A stretch of 64,000 nt of DNA from Rhipicephalus microplus (Eukaryota; Arthropoda; Arachnida; Ixodida; Ixodidae), in the NCBI RefSeq assembly GCF_043290135.1, contig NC_134710.1:10217821-10281820 (forward strand), written 5' to 3'. The notes under the pieces are model-generated. The model did no database searches and was not told the DNA's origin. It was given only the letters and a program-made list of their open reading frames with translations. Shown here one piece after another: positions 8,845 to 18,280 of this stretch (positions within the stretch are counted from its first letter, which is position 1; each line of letters begins with the position of its first letter). Both the position numbers and the translations under genes were made by a program.

Positions 8845-11688
8845 CTAGAGTTCAAGAGGCATTTTTTCAAGCAAGCCTCTAAAGATCTCGGTTTCTTTCA
8901 CGTTTGCTATATTTTCAGGAAGATTGTTCCAGAGTACAATGGCACGTGGTAATGAAGATGAATTATAGGCGTTAGTGTGCCCGTATAGACGCTGAAAACT
9001 GAGGTTATGCTGCAAACGACGGGAATATCGATGAGGTTTGAGAAGTGGCAAGAAAAAACTGTGCTTGCTGTTGATGATTCTGTGCAACAGACATAAAAGA
9101 GAAATGTTTCTGCGGGAGGCGAGAGAGGAAAGAGAGAGCGACTGCTTGATTTTAGTTACACTAGAATGCCTGCTGTAGTTACCGGTGATAAAGCGAGCAG
9201 CACGGTTTTGAACCGATTCCAGGCTTCGGGATAGATAATCTTGGTCAGGTGACCATATAGAAGAAGCGTATTCGAGTTTAGGGCGCACGAGTGTTTGGTA
9301 AGCGAGCTTGCGTGTGGTAGGAGGTGCATCACGAAGGTTGCGTTTTAGGTAACCAAGCGTTCGTGACGCGTCAGCAGTAATCTTGTTGATATGACTAGCC
9401 CAAGAAAGGTTCGATGCCAGATGGATGCCTAGATACTTATAAGATGAAGTAGGTCTTAGAGGGCTACCATCAAGGAAATACTGAAATGTTGAGAGTGAGC
9501 GCTTCCGAGTGAAGGTCATTTGATTGCACTTATCAACGTTTAATGACATTTGCCAATCTGAGCACCATGTGGTTACACGATCAAGGTCTTGCTGCAGAGC
9601 TGTATGATCTGATGGTGAAGTGATTTTGCGATAGATTATGCAGTCGTCCGCGAAGAGGCGAATTGATGACGTGATTTCTGAGGGAAGATCATTGATAAAA
9701 ATTAAAAATAACAAAGGGCCAATAACGCTCCCCTGAGGGACACCAGATGTCACCTCCGAGAGAGGGGAAGACATGTTATCAATTACAGTACACTGTTTGC
9801 GAAAACACAGGAAGTTCCTAATCCAAGAGACTGTAAGTGAATCTAAGTTCAGAGATGATACTTTAGCTATTAAACGACAATGTGCAACGCGGTCAAATGC
9901 CTTAGAAAAGTCGATGAATATGCTGTCTGTTGGTAAATTTTCATCCATATTGTTAAAGATCTCATGCGTGAATTCGATAAGCTGTGTATCACAGGAAAGT
10001 CCTTTGCGGAAGCCGTGCTGATTTTTAAAAAAGTATTGGTTTTGTTCTAAGTGTGATGCAACATGTGAAGAAATAATGTGCTCAAGTAGCTTACATGGGA
10101 TGCTCGTTAAGGATATGGGACGATAATTACTGGGCAGGCATTTGTCCCCGGATTTGAAGACCGGAATGACCTTAGCGATTTTCCAGTCATATGGAATCTC
10201 GCCAGTTTGTAACGATTGCTGAAAGATGTGACCGAGAATGGTACTAGACGGAACAACGGTATGCTTTAAGATTTTAGAGTTTATGCCGTCGACACCTGAA
10301 CATGTGGACGTCTTGAGATTTGTAATTAGGGAAGAGATACCTGCAGGATTAATCTCTATAGGATCCATAAAACGATACTGAAATGTAGGTGGCAGAGGCA
10401 TGTTAGTGTAATTTTCTTTCGTAAAAACTGAAGTGAAGTAATTATTAAACACCACTGGGCAAGATTCAGGAGAGACCGTAACACCGGCACTGTTCAAAAT
10501 CGTGATACGAGTGTTAGAGCGTGTGGGGGCGATTGATTTCCAGAATTTCTTAGGGTCGTTTTTTAAAAGTGACTGTAGGTCATGTGAAAAGAACTTGTGT
10601 TTCGCCTGACGCACAGCATGACAATAAACCTTATCAGAATCACGATGCTTCGCCCATGCTACCGAAGATTGCAATAACTTTGCCTTACTGAAAAGACGCT
10701 TCTTTTTTTTTCGAAGGGTGCGAAGTGTACGGGTAAACCATGGTTTAGATGTATTTACGCGAATTGTCAAGCGAGGGATATGTTCATGCACCAGGCTCAA
10801 CAATTTTTCTTTATAAAGGCACCAATTTTCGTTGACTGAGCGGTTGAAGAAAGAGGCCATAAATGAGTGAGAGAAGTCAACTAAACTCTGATTTATGGAT
10901 TGATAATCACCTCTTTTATAATCAAGTATTGGCCTTGGAGAGACATAAGGCTTGGATGCAGGTAAGCTAATAGATACCTGAATGAGACGGTGGTCACTGA
11001 GACCATCTAGATATAAGGTTGATGTAGCTTTTTCAGGAGCTGACGATAGAAGCAGGTCAAGAATGTTGTGTTGGCGCGTGGGTTGGTCAATTAATTGAAC
11101 AAAAGAGAAGTCAAGGGTTAGATCGAGGAACTCTCTGGAATTGCGTGAGAGGGAAGTTAGATTGGACCAGTCAATTTCAGGGTAGTTGAAATCGCCCAAG
11201 AGGAAAACGTCAGCTTTAGGAAACTTAGAGCGCAAATTTGTCAAGTTGTCGTGCAAATCTGTAACAAAACTTTCCGAGCAATCTGGCGGCCTGTAACATA
11301 CTCCGAAAATTGTTTTGGATGCATGTGATGAGGAGCACACCCAAACAATTTCCAACCGTGACGGAATGTCAATCACAAAAGATGTGATATGACTTTTTAT
11401 GGCAATAAGTACCCCCCCACCAGCTCTACCTATCCTATCTTTTCTGAAAATATGGAAGTCAGATGAGTCAAGCAAAACTTCACTATCTGAGATATTAGGG
11501 TTTAGCCAAGTTTCCGTAAGCAGCAAGATATCGCAGTTGCTGTTTTCAAGATAAGAGCACAACTCAGTACGCTTTGAAATAATACTGCGTATGTTGGTGT
11601 ATGATAAAGTGAAGTTCTTGTACGGAATGGGATCAGCATGTGGCAGGAAATTGTTTGCAAGTGTGTGCGTAGCCGACCTACGCGCGAG
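8845..11688 (-). CDS. LINE ORF2: AP-endonuclease plus reverse transcriptase
   Basis: The frame is open for 947 codons from just after the UAG at 11691-11689 to a UAG at 8847-8845. The N-terminal AP-endonuclease shows LLTETWL (metal-binding Glu), LLGDFNYPEIDW and the SDHRL histidine motif. The RT follows with FIDFSKAFDRVAH, GVPQGSVIGPLLF and the catalytic FADD (9643-9654), then a C-terminal module with LGYLKRNL. The product nicks target DNA and copies LINE RNA in the nucleus. No AUG lies within the first ~42 codons after the UAG, and the first codons (LARRSATHTLANNF) are in the same frame as ORF1. A paralogous but broken copy lies at 36897-39047. No frameshift is visible. Confidence 0.9.
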   Translation of the reverse strand, partial: LARRSATHTLANNFLPHADPIPYKNFTLSYTNIRSIISKRTELCSYLENSNCDILLLTETWLNPNISDSEVLLDSSDFHIFRKDRIGRAGGGVLIAIKSHITSFVIDIPSRLEIVWVCSSSHASKTIFGVCYRPPDCSESFVTDLHDNLTNLRSKFPKADVFLLGDFNYPEIDWSNLTSLSRNSREFLDLTLDFSFVQLIDQPTRQHNILDLLLSSAPEKATSTLYLDGLSDHRLIQVSISLPASKPYVSPRPILDYKRGDYQSINQSLVDFSHSFMASFFNRSVNENWCLYKEKLLSLVHEHIPRLTIRVNTSKPWFTRTLRTLRKKKKRLFSKAKLLQSSVAWAKHRDSDKVYCHAVRQAKHKFFSHDLQSLLKNDPKKFWKSIAPTRSNTRITILNSAGVTVSPESCPVVFNNYFTSVFTKENYTNMPLPPTFQYRFMDPIEINPAGISSLITNLKTSTCSGVDGINSKILKHTVVPSSTILGHIFQQSLQTGEIPYDWKIAKVIPVFKSGDKCLPSNYRPISLTSIPCKLLEHIISSHVASHLEQNQYFFKNQHGFRKGLSCDTQLIEFTHEIFNNMDENLPTDSIFIDFSKAFDRVAHCRLIAKVSSLNLDSLTVSWIRNFLCFRKQCTVIDNMSSPLSEVTSGVPQGSVIGPLLFLIFINDLPSEITSSIRLFADDCIIYRKITSPSDHTALQQDLDRVTTWCSDWQMSLNVDKCNQMTFTRKRSLSTFQYFLDGSPLRPTSSYKYLGIHLASNLSWASHINKITADASRTLGYLKRNLRDAPPTTRKLAYQTLVRPKLEYASSIWSPDQDYLSRSLESVQNRAARFITGNYSRHSSVTKIKQSLSLSSLASRRNISLLCLLHRIINSKHSFFLPLLKPHRYSRRLQHNLSFQRLYGHTNAYNSSSLPRAIVLWNNLPENIANVKETEIFRGLLEKMPLEL

Positions 11689-12597
11689 CTATTGCGATGC
11701 AGGTGTTATTTTGTCATTGATTGCGTCGTACACGTAAGTAACGTTATCGATTCGCAGTTTATCGACTGAAAGCTTGAAAGGCACGTTTTTAGCTTTTCCA
11801 AATTCTAACAACTTTTTCCTAGCAAACCGTGTTTGCGGAGCAAAATCCTCACGGATGGCAAAGAGCGTGCCCTTCAGTTTGTGGCCCATTTCCATGATGC
11901 TGTGCTTGTCTTTAAAGAAAGCGAACTTTGTGATGATCGGTCTGCACTTATCAGAGTTGTATCTTCCAAGCCTGTGGGCTCTTTCAACTTGCGAGGATTG
12001 AAGTGTTATGCCAAGGTGCTCCGAACATAATTGAATAACTTTCTGTTCGGATGAGAACCAGGACTCAGACGGTTCGTCAGGTAGGCCAAAGAAAAGCAGG
12101 TTAGAACGTCGTAACCTGTTCTCGGCATCTTCACATCGCGATTCAATAGCCTTTATTTTTTCGCATATGTTGACGCCGGAAATTTGTGACAAGGAAGTCG
12201 ATGAACCATCATTTTGCTTTAAAGCCATAACGTCCACCTCCACGGCATGCATCCGGGAGGATATCTGCTTTAGTTCGTCATCAACAGATGTCTGCCAAAG
12301 TTTCAGGGCGCGCAGATCATTCAGTATTTCTTCTTGTCTGGAATCTATCCTCTGGACAGTGGCCAGGACGGTAGTTAGAACTTCGTTTGTGTTAGGACCG
12401 GGATTAGATTCAACGTCACCGGATAGCAATAAAAGCAGGCTATTGGTATACATGCGAAACCAATTCTTACAGCGTTCAAACATAAGGAACAGTTCACTTG
12501 GGCACGACACCATAAGAAAGCAACGATTGCTGCTGCGGGGACAGCAAGAGCGGTCTAAATAACTAACCTGTAAGAGCAGACAGGGTAAGCGCTCCAT
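11689..12597 (-). CDS. LINE ORF1 with 2A-like ribosome-skipping motif and coiled coil
   Basis: The frame ends at UAG 11691-11689. Upstream it stays open to beyond 13200. Candidate starts are AUGs at 12597 (MERLPCLLLQ, in the last 5' monomer), 12513 (MVSCPSELFL) and 12483. A hydrophobic run is followed by SGDVESNPGP (12394-12423), an exact match to the 2A consensus DxExNPGP, predicting a peptide-bond skip between G and the final P. Downstream comes a heptad-like region rich in charged and hydrophobic residues (probable coiled coil), then a segment with RRSNLLFFGLPD and FAIREDF, typical of the ORF1 RNA-binding (RRM-like/CTD) region of LINEs. The protein would bind LINE RNA. Start choice is uncertain because the upstream tandem repeats are also in frame. 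Confidence 0.8.
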   Translation of the reverse strand: MERLPCLLLQVSYLDRSCCPRSSNRCFLMVSCPSELFLMFERCKNWFRMYTNSLLLLLSGDVESNPGPNTNEVLTTVLATVQRIDSRQEEILNDLRALKLWQTSVDDELKQISSRMHAVEVDVMALKQNDGSSTSLSQISGVNICEKIKAIESRCEDAENRLRRSNLLFFGLPDEPSESWFSSEQKVIQLCSEHLGITLQSSQVERAHRLGRYNSDKCRPIITKFAFFKDKHSIMEMGHKLKGTLFAIREDFAPQTRFARKKLLEFGKAKNVPFKLSVDKLRIDNVTYVYDAINDKITPASQ

Positions 12598-13168
12598 TCC
12601 GGAACCGGTGTCGTGCCCCAAGCAAGCCTCTTCGGGAAAATGCTTATATGCGGTGCCTCCCCCGAAGATAGTGGCGTTGATTATCGTAGTCGATGACCAT
12701 GGTTGCTGGTGTAGGAACTGATGATTATCCACTCCTGGCGGTATCGTCGAATGCACTGGTATTTCCACGGAGCATGAAGTGACGCCGCACAGAAAGGCGG
12801 CATCAGGCAGCACGTCTGGAGTAGAAATCAGCAGGAAAGCCTGTAAGAGCAGACAGGGTAAGCGCTCCATTCCGGAACCGGTGTCGTGCCCCAAGCAAGC
12901 CTCTTCGGGAAAATGCTTATATGCGGTGCCTCCCCCGAAGATAGTGGCGTTGATTATCGTAGTCGATGACCATGGTTGCTGGTGTAGGAACTGATGATTA
13001 TCCACTCCTGGCGGTATCGTCGAATGCACTGGTATTTCCACGGAGCATGAAGTGACGCCGCACAGAAAGGCGGCATCAGGCAGCACGTCTGGAGTAGAAA
13101 TCAGCAGGAAAGCCTGTAAGAGCAGACAGGGTAAGCGCTCCATTCCGGAACCGGTGTCGTGCCCCCTG
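12571..13168 (-). repeat. 273-bp tandem monomers at the LINE 5' end
   Basis: The unit beginning taagagcagacagggtaagc (+ strand) recurs at 12571, 12844 and 13117, a period of exactly 273 bp. Two full units look identical by eye; the third contains only about the first 50 bp. On the coding strand each unit carries a TATA-like catataagcat and the AUG of MERLPCLLLQ. Because 273 is 91 codons, the frame is preserved across units and joins ORF1. The arrangement resembles the monomeric 5' promoters of some mouse and other LINEs; promoter activity is inference. Confidence 0.85.
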
Positions 13169-13450
13169 CATGCTCGTGTTCGTTGTCCAAGATGAAGTGC
13201 TTTCCTTTCAAATGTTTTTTTTTTGAGGGGATTAAACACATGTAAATTACATAGGACTGGTGGTCAATTTAACACCCTCTGCTCTCAGAAATTGAACAAT
13301 GCCTCACTGCACTGCTATTCTTACACGCAGGTCTGTGTCAATTGGATGGCATTCTTTGTAAGCGTGTTCCAATCCATGGCAAAGACTCCAATCGCATTCC
13401 CAGACATCTCGCTACATCCTCCCATAGCAGCATAGGCATCCGTGTTAATT

Positions 13451-13636
13451 CAGTTAAACCCCTTGATAAGATGCATAGTCCGGACAGCAATTCTTGTCTT
13501 TTATATGAGGTGTCTTTTATAAACAGGGTACCATGTATGCATTTTTTTATTAACCCTTATTTTACTGTAGGCTTACTGGTGTCTCTTATAAACATTTGTC
13601 TCTTACATCAGTGCCTCCGATAAAGGGGTTCGACTG
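13451..13636. mobile_element. 186-bp Tigger-type MITE
   Basis: The left end CAGTTAAACCCCTTGATAAG and the right end, reverse-complemented CAGTCGAACCCCTTTATCGG, are inverted repeats of about 20 bp. A TA follows the right end; the left flank is degenerate (AATT). No coding capacity. It belongs to the group of CAGT(T/C)-AAACC-ended elements that recur in this window. Confidence 0.65.
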
Positions 13637-13924
13637 TAGTTATGTTGTTACGACGTTTCGTACCTATTTATTTGAACACCCCTTGTAGCTCCTCCTGTAG
13701 GATCCAGTGCATTAGAAACATTGCTTTTACGTCACAACTTGAGGACCATGTAAAAGGGCATGCGTGTGAGCTTGATGGCAACTCTTCATCAGTTTGAAAT
13801 AGCACGAAAACGAGGACACAGTGTCCTCTTTTTCAGGTTGTTTTCCACTGTTCAGGATTGTTCCTGTGTGATGTGTGGCGAACTGACACTTTGAGCTGGA
13901 CGCAGTGGTACAGTGTATTAGAAA

Positions 13925-14040
13925 GGCAACGATTGTTTGAAATATTAGCGCGATACGTAGACGCAGACAGGATAGACAGGGACAAGTGCTTCCTGCCAAC
14001 TGAAAGTTTATTCATAAAGCTGTGAAATATATAGTGACAG
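13925..14040. mobile_element. Possible Penelope-like element end fragment
   Basis: The stretch with ttagcgcgatacgtagac, gacaggatagacagggacaa and gtttattcataaagctgtga resembles terminal regions of tick Penelope-like elements as I remember them. No RT or GIY-YIG motif is present here, so the call is weak. Confidence 0.25.
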
Positions 14041-14517
14041 ATGAAACATTTCGTAAGCACTCACAATAAAACCAAATTGCAAACCGAAATAAAAAAACTA
14101 TCTATTTATATCGGCCCCACCTTGCCGACGCCCACTTTGCCTTACAGCGATTACTTAACTCCTATGGCATCTGCGACTGTCCAAAAATGTTCACGAATTA
14201 CCAACTCACCCTATCAATCATTTTCTCTAGAAGGGAAAGTGTGCCATGCGCAGCACATTCTAGTGGAGGCGATGAGGCCCCCACAGCGAAGGAGCAGCTT
14301 TGATGCAGCTCAGGTGCGCTAGGGGGGGCTCAAGAAACATGTTGTGTGTTGGCGCGTGTTGCATTGCCAGTTTGTGCTGTTTACGTGCAGCCAGTACTTT
14401 GTTGTCGATACTTTTTGCCACACTGTGCTGTACTTGAGGGAATCAGTGGTGGTGGGGTCTGCGCTTGTCTACAGGAAGGAAAAATCAAAATCACAGGGAG
14501 GCAGCAGGTAGAGCAAA

Positions 14518-14610
14518 ATGGTTTGTATTGTGCTGGATTGTAAGAGTGGCTATCGCTCATGTAAGGAGGCGCGCTCTTTGTTTCGGGTGCTGCTTGAAGC
14601 TGATCACAGG
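14518..14610 (+). pseudogene. THAP-domain N-terminus, truncated by transposon
   Basis: An AUG at 14518 opens MVCIVLDCKSGYRSCKEARS followed by LFRVLLEADHREEYT. The spacing of C-x(4)-C and the LFRV...R-E signature fit the start of a THAP zinc finger (C2CH), a DNA-binding domain found in P-element/Kolobok-type transposases and cellular proteins. The frame runs straight into the Tigger-like insertion at 14621, and no downstream half (AVPTY-like motif or His) was found after 16921. Probably a transposon-derived remnant. Confidence 0.45.
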
Positions 14611-15290
14611 GAAGAATATACAGCCGAATATCGGTAATTCGGACTTGAAGGGGCCCAAAAATTTGTTCGAATTAATGAAAGCTAAATGAACAGATGCTCA
14701 CCATGCAGTGGCGCATGGGCATTGAGCTAATACACGAGAAGGAAGTTTCAGAAGACTTACACTTATTCACAAATCACAGGACATTCCTCATTAATTGAAG
14801 TACAGTGGAACCCGCTACAACAAAACTCATGAGGCGCGAATAATATTTCGTTGAAGCGAGAGTTTCGTTGTAGTGAAATCGAAAAAATATAGCTGATCTG
14901 AGCTAGCAAAACAAAGGAACATTTATTCTTAACATTAAAGAAGTATCCGGTGCTTCCTATTCTTTCCCAGTAGCATCATGACGCGATTCACAGTCATGCA
15001 TAGCGAGGCCATGGTGAAAACCACGCTGAAACAATGCCTGCAACCGCTTTTGTAAGCGTACCAAACAGTTGCATTAACACGTTAACACCAGCAGCCATCC
15101 GCCGTCAAACTGTATCCGACAACGCCAACGTGGAGGCAGGGTATGGTGGAGCGGTGACTTTTGCCTTATTCTATGCCATTCTTATCATCCATCACTCACA
15201 CCTAGCTGGTTTAGTTGATAATGCGAACCGTCAACCCCTCTGATTAGGTATCACACTGGCCAATCGCTCTGCGGTTGCACGCAGCAGCTG

Positions 15291-15335
15291 CGGCAACTGC
15301 GGCAACTGCGGCAACTGCGGCAACTGCGGCAACTG
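15291..15335. repeat. 9-bp tandem array (CGGCAACTG)n
   Basis: About five consecutive copies of CGGCAACTG. The same 9-bp period keeps a frame open on the minus strand (SCRSCRSCR), which is a by-product of the repeat rather than a protein. Confidence 0.9.
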
Positions 15336-15654
15336 CATGAAGGAAAGCATGAACTGAGCGACTGAGCTTCAGCTTCAGATCGTCTACGGCTCGAAAGCAA
15401 GCCACTGGCAAAAGCGGGGCCATCCTCCATGAGCAAGGCAGTCTCATTGGCGGTGGTGCCAACGCGTGTTTTAGACTTCGTCGACCTATTTTCAGGTTCT
15501 CAAAATGCATCAAAGTGCTAAAGATTGGGTTTTCTGTATAGTAATAAGTATCTGAGCCTGGAATTACATCGTGAAATTTTGTTGAAGCGGGACGGCAGAA
15601 GAAAAATCACAACGTATCCACGGAGTGAACGATCATGTGGGGGGGCGAAACGTC

Positions 15655-15975
15655 TGTCAGCCCGTCCGCTTCTGTTCGTCCATTCGTTCTTGCTTCCATC
15701 CGTCTGTGCAATCTCCGTGTGTCCATCCATGCGTCCGTCCGTGAGTCCGTTAATCCGTCTGTTCGTGTGTCTGCACGTCCGTCCGTCCGTTTGTCTTCCT
15801 TCTAGTCTGTCTGTCCGTCCGTCCGTGCGTCCATCTAGTGAACACTCCAAGTACCGCCATGTCTCATCTCACACTCCCTAAGGCACATATCCACTCCATG
15901 AGTCTGTCTATGCGTCCGTCCGTCTGCTAGTCTGTCCATTCGTCCGTCCATGCATCCGTCCATGGGTCCATCTAG
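15655..15975. repeat. Degenerate (CCGT)n satellite-like tract
   Basis: Long run of CCGT/CCAT tetranucleotides including gtccgtccgtccgt blocks. A longer segment beginning tctagtgaacactcca recurs at 15834 and 15970, showing a larger-scale duplication. It generates spurious open frames on both strands. Confidence 0.85.
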
Positions 15976-16925
15976 TGAACACTCCATGCCATCTCTCTTC
16001 TCGCATCCCCTGTGGCACATACCTGCTCCAGCACGGGTATGAGCCACTGGTGGCTACATACACCAACGGAGGATGGATGGACAGACCCACATCTTTAAGG
16101 AGCTTTGTCCCTAAAAAGTGTTTGTTGTGGTGACAATATTTATGCATTGACTCCTATGGACTGCTGACAGGGGACCGTGAATTTTTCGTTGTAGCGGAAA
16201 TTTCGTTGAAGCGGCGTTTGTTGTAGCGGGGTTCGACTGTAATTGATGATGCGCGTGTGCACACGTTTGCCTTGCAGTGAGTCAATCAATTTCGCACGCA
16301 GTTTGCAAAGCATTTCTACTTTGGCTTCAGCATTCTCCTGGCAAAAGAAGTTGCGCGTGGCAAAGTCCAGGGCCGACACTCTCTAAAGATGACTGCAACG
16401 ACTGCGTTCTCCGCTGCTACCCTTTGCGCCGCAGCCGGAGCTGGCCAGCCCATGACAAGAAAGGAGGAGCGTCTCCACGCGGGGAGAAGCAGAGATTAAC
16501 ATTTGAGAGAGAGCGAACACTCCGCCACTGCTTTCTTAATTTTTTTTCCTCACTCTTTTTGCGCACGACGTTGAAAGGAGAAGGGTCCCTACGTGGCAAG
16601 AACGAAAAAGGGAGAAGCGTGGCACAAGCGCGTCGCAGATCGGCATTTGAGAGAGCAAACATTCGCTGCAGCCTGTCCCTTTCTTTTCCTTTTTCGTGCG
16701 CAGCGTTGAGGTGTCAGAGGTGCCACTGCGGGATCGGGCGTGGTGCTGAGAGCATTTTGGGAGTGTAGTATGTTCGAATTAACCGTCGCAAGTACGTGCG
16801 TGTTCGAATTACAGGGCTTTTTCGCCCAGTGTAATACATATAGCTTTGATGGGACCACAGTGTCAGTTCAAATTAACCGGAAGTTCGAATTAAGCGTATT
16901 TGAATTAATGAGATTCGACTGTGTA

Positions 16926-17632
16926 CTGTAAAAACCGGTTATAGGTTGAACCGAAACATAGGTTGACCCACTAAACTTTGAATCTCTGAAAAAAAAAAAT
17001 TTTTTTTAAATCGACGTAATGCGGCACACTTTCACCTTGGTAAATACACAAGATAACTGCTGCACTGTGGTGACATTTCTTTTTATTTGAACACTTAATC
17101 TTACGTAGTTCAACGCCAAAAGGCCACTAAGCGCTGTCACTCAGACTCGTCCAAACTTGAGTCCAATGACGTCTGTTTTTCACTAGTAAGGTCCTAGAGT
17201 GCATCGTCCTTCGTTCCATGCAATATGTTACTGATGCAGCATTTGCGGAAAGACGGACGTACGCTGCCTCAGTGCAAAGCCCTTCCACTTCATAAATCGG
17301 CACACCCACGATGGTGATCCCTTGAATTGCACCCTCGTTAGCCCAAAGTTGCTTGCTATCTTTAGAGTTTTCACTAGGATGCACTCCGCTGTTATAGGTA
17401 GCGACACAGCTCCCGGACGGGCTATTATTACTACTTTATAATTAGTTTTTATGTGTGAAGCTGTTGGTGCCAGTAAAATAGCATGCGTCTTTGTGGATGA
17501 TGGCACTCTTGCATCAGTGGTTCTATTCATCGACAAGAGTGTGGTTGAGTTGGTTGATGTATGCAGCAGGGACAAGGTGTTGAAGGAGAAACCATAATTG
17601 TGCTCATGCAAGAATAGTTGTACATTATTCAA
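16926..17632 (-). mobile_element. pogo-like deletion derivative
   Basis: On the minus strand, 17632-17228 encodes a fragment with FKGSPSWVCRFMKWKGFALR followed by QRTSV, which matches the CENP-B/pogo HTH region (typically ...SRGWxxRFMKRxGLSLRRRT). The frame then breaks and the DDE core is missing. The 3' end carries a terminal-repeat-like sequence (TACTGTAAAAACCGGTTATA at 16923-16942 read on +). This looks like an internally deleted, dead pogo relative. The opposite terminus was not identified. Confidence 0.5.
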
Positions 17633-17639
17633 CTATTTG

Positions 17640-18280
17640 CCCGTTCTCTCTGGTAAAACAAAGGTTTTGCCAGAAAGGTGTCAGTGGGATGTAGTTTGTT
17701 ATTTGTTCTGGCTCTAAAACATGATCATTTAAGTTTCTTTTTTTTCCTTTCTCATTTTCTGAAGTTTTTTTTTTCTCAGAAAGAACTGGTAAATTGTGAT
17801 GCGTTGACAATTCGAGAAGCAAGTGACATGCTGCCTGCATGCCACTGTCATATTGCAGTAAAACACATCTTCTCTTCTGCAGGGGCACATTTCAGCTGAC
17901 CATGAGACTGCTTTTTTTTTTTGCCTGGCAGCGGCGAGGCGGGGGTGCTTCAGCTGTCGCCCGTTAGTGTCGCTACATTAAATTAATTTTTGGCTCCTAA
18001 GGACTGTCGGATTTGTGGCGAAATTGGGATCAGGAATAAGCGCAAGGCACCCGAAGTTTTCGAGTTAACTGAGCTGGCACTAACTTCCGCTTCAAATTAT
18101 CCTCTAAAATTTACATTGTAAAATACGGGACCACAGAAATTCTGCGAATTAAGTGAGATTTGGAAATATCAAGAGTTCGAATAAATGATGAGGTTTTGTC
18201 ATATCTTTCACTGCTTGTAAGCCTACTCAAGAAGGTGGTTTTATGGCAGCAGTGGGGCTAGTATGTGGTGAAACAATGTA
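17640..18280. other. Degenerate Tigger-like/intronic sequence
   Basis: No gene. Sequence around 18120-18190 (aattaagtgagatttgg, gagttcgaataaatgatga) resembles sub-terminal Tigger repeats but is too decayed to bound. Confidence 0.3.

Larger units (their letters stand above)
8436..13200 (-). mobile_element. Near-complete CR1/L2-type LINE with 2A-bearing ORF1
   Basis: In minus-strand order: a 5' region with 273-bp tandem monomers (about 13170-12571), ORF1 (to 11689), ORF2 with AP-endonuclease and reverse transcriptase (11688-8845), a ~400 bp 3' UTR containing an imperfect internal repeat (aacaataac units near 8590 and 8718), and an (AAAT)n tail ending at about 8436. Both reading frames are open, so this is a young copy. 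The clade name is inference from the EN/RT motifs, the 2A-containing ORF1 and the short-repeat tail. The exact 5' boundary and target duplication were not resolved. Confidence 0.85.
8245..13685. mobile_element. TA-flanked TIR element, split by a LINE and a MITE
   Basis: The left end AAGGGGGTGTTCAAATGAA at 8245 and the reverse complement of the right end, CAAGGGGTGTTCAAATAAA finishing at 13685, form inverted repeats of roughly 33 bp, each bordered by TA. This is the Tc1/mariner-type target. Without the LINE (about 8436-13200) and the 186-bp MITE (13451-13636) the element would be only several hundred bp and no transposase is evident, so it is probably non-autonomous. Confidence 0.65.
14803..16239. 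mobile_element. Nested TIR element with CAGTGGAACCC ends
   Basis: Ends CAGTGGAACCCGCTACAAC and (reverse complement) CAGTCGAACCCCGCTACAAC are each bordered by TA, the Tigger/mariner target. Sub-terminal motifs cgttgaagcg and cgttgtagtg recur inverted on both sides. The interior carries a 9-bp array and a (CCGT)n tract but no transposase. It interrupts the 14621-16921 element and is therefore younger. Confidence 0.75.
14621..16921 (-). mobile_element. Non-autonomous Tigger-like element with a nested second element
   Basis: The left end reads TA then CAGCCGAATATCGGTAATTC; the right end, reverse-complemented, reads CAGTCGAATCTCATTAATTC followed by TG (expected TA). The interior matches the reverse complement of the element at 22085-23140, for example the gtgatttgtgaataa and gcatttctact segments, so the two are opposite-orientation copies of one family. 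It is interrupted at 14803-16239 by another TIR element. No transposase frame; interior open frames are GC-rich non-coding. Confidence 0.7.

Noticed and set aside
12779..12994. + strand frame across the LINE monomers
   Set aside because: Antisense shadow of the repeated unit; the coding strand is minus and continuous with ORF1.
15518..15881. Open frames on both strands in the (CCGT)n tract
   Set aside because: The frames are a product of a 4-bp repeat (SVRPSVRP-type peptides) with no domain.
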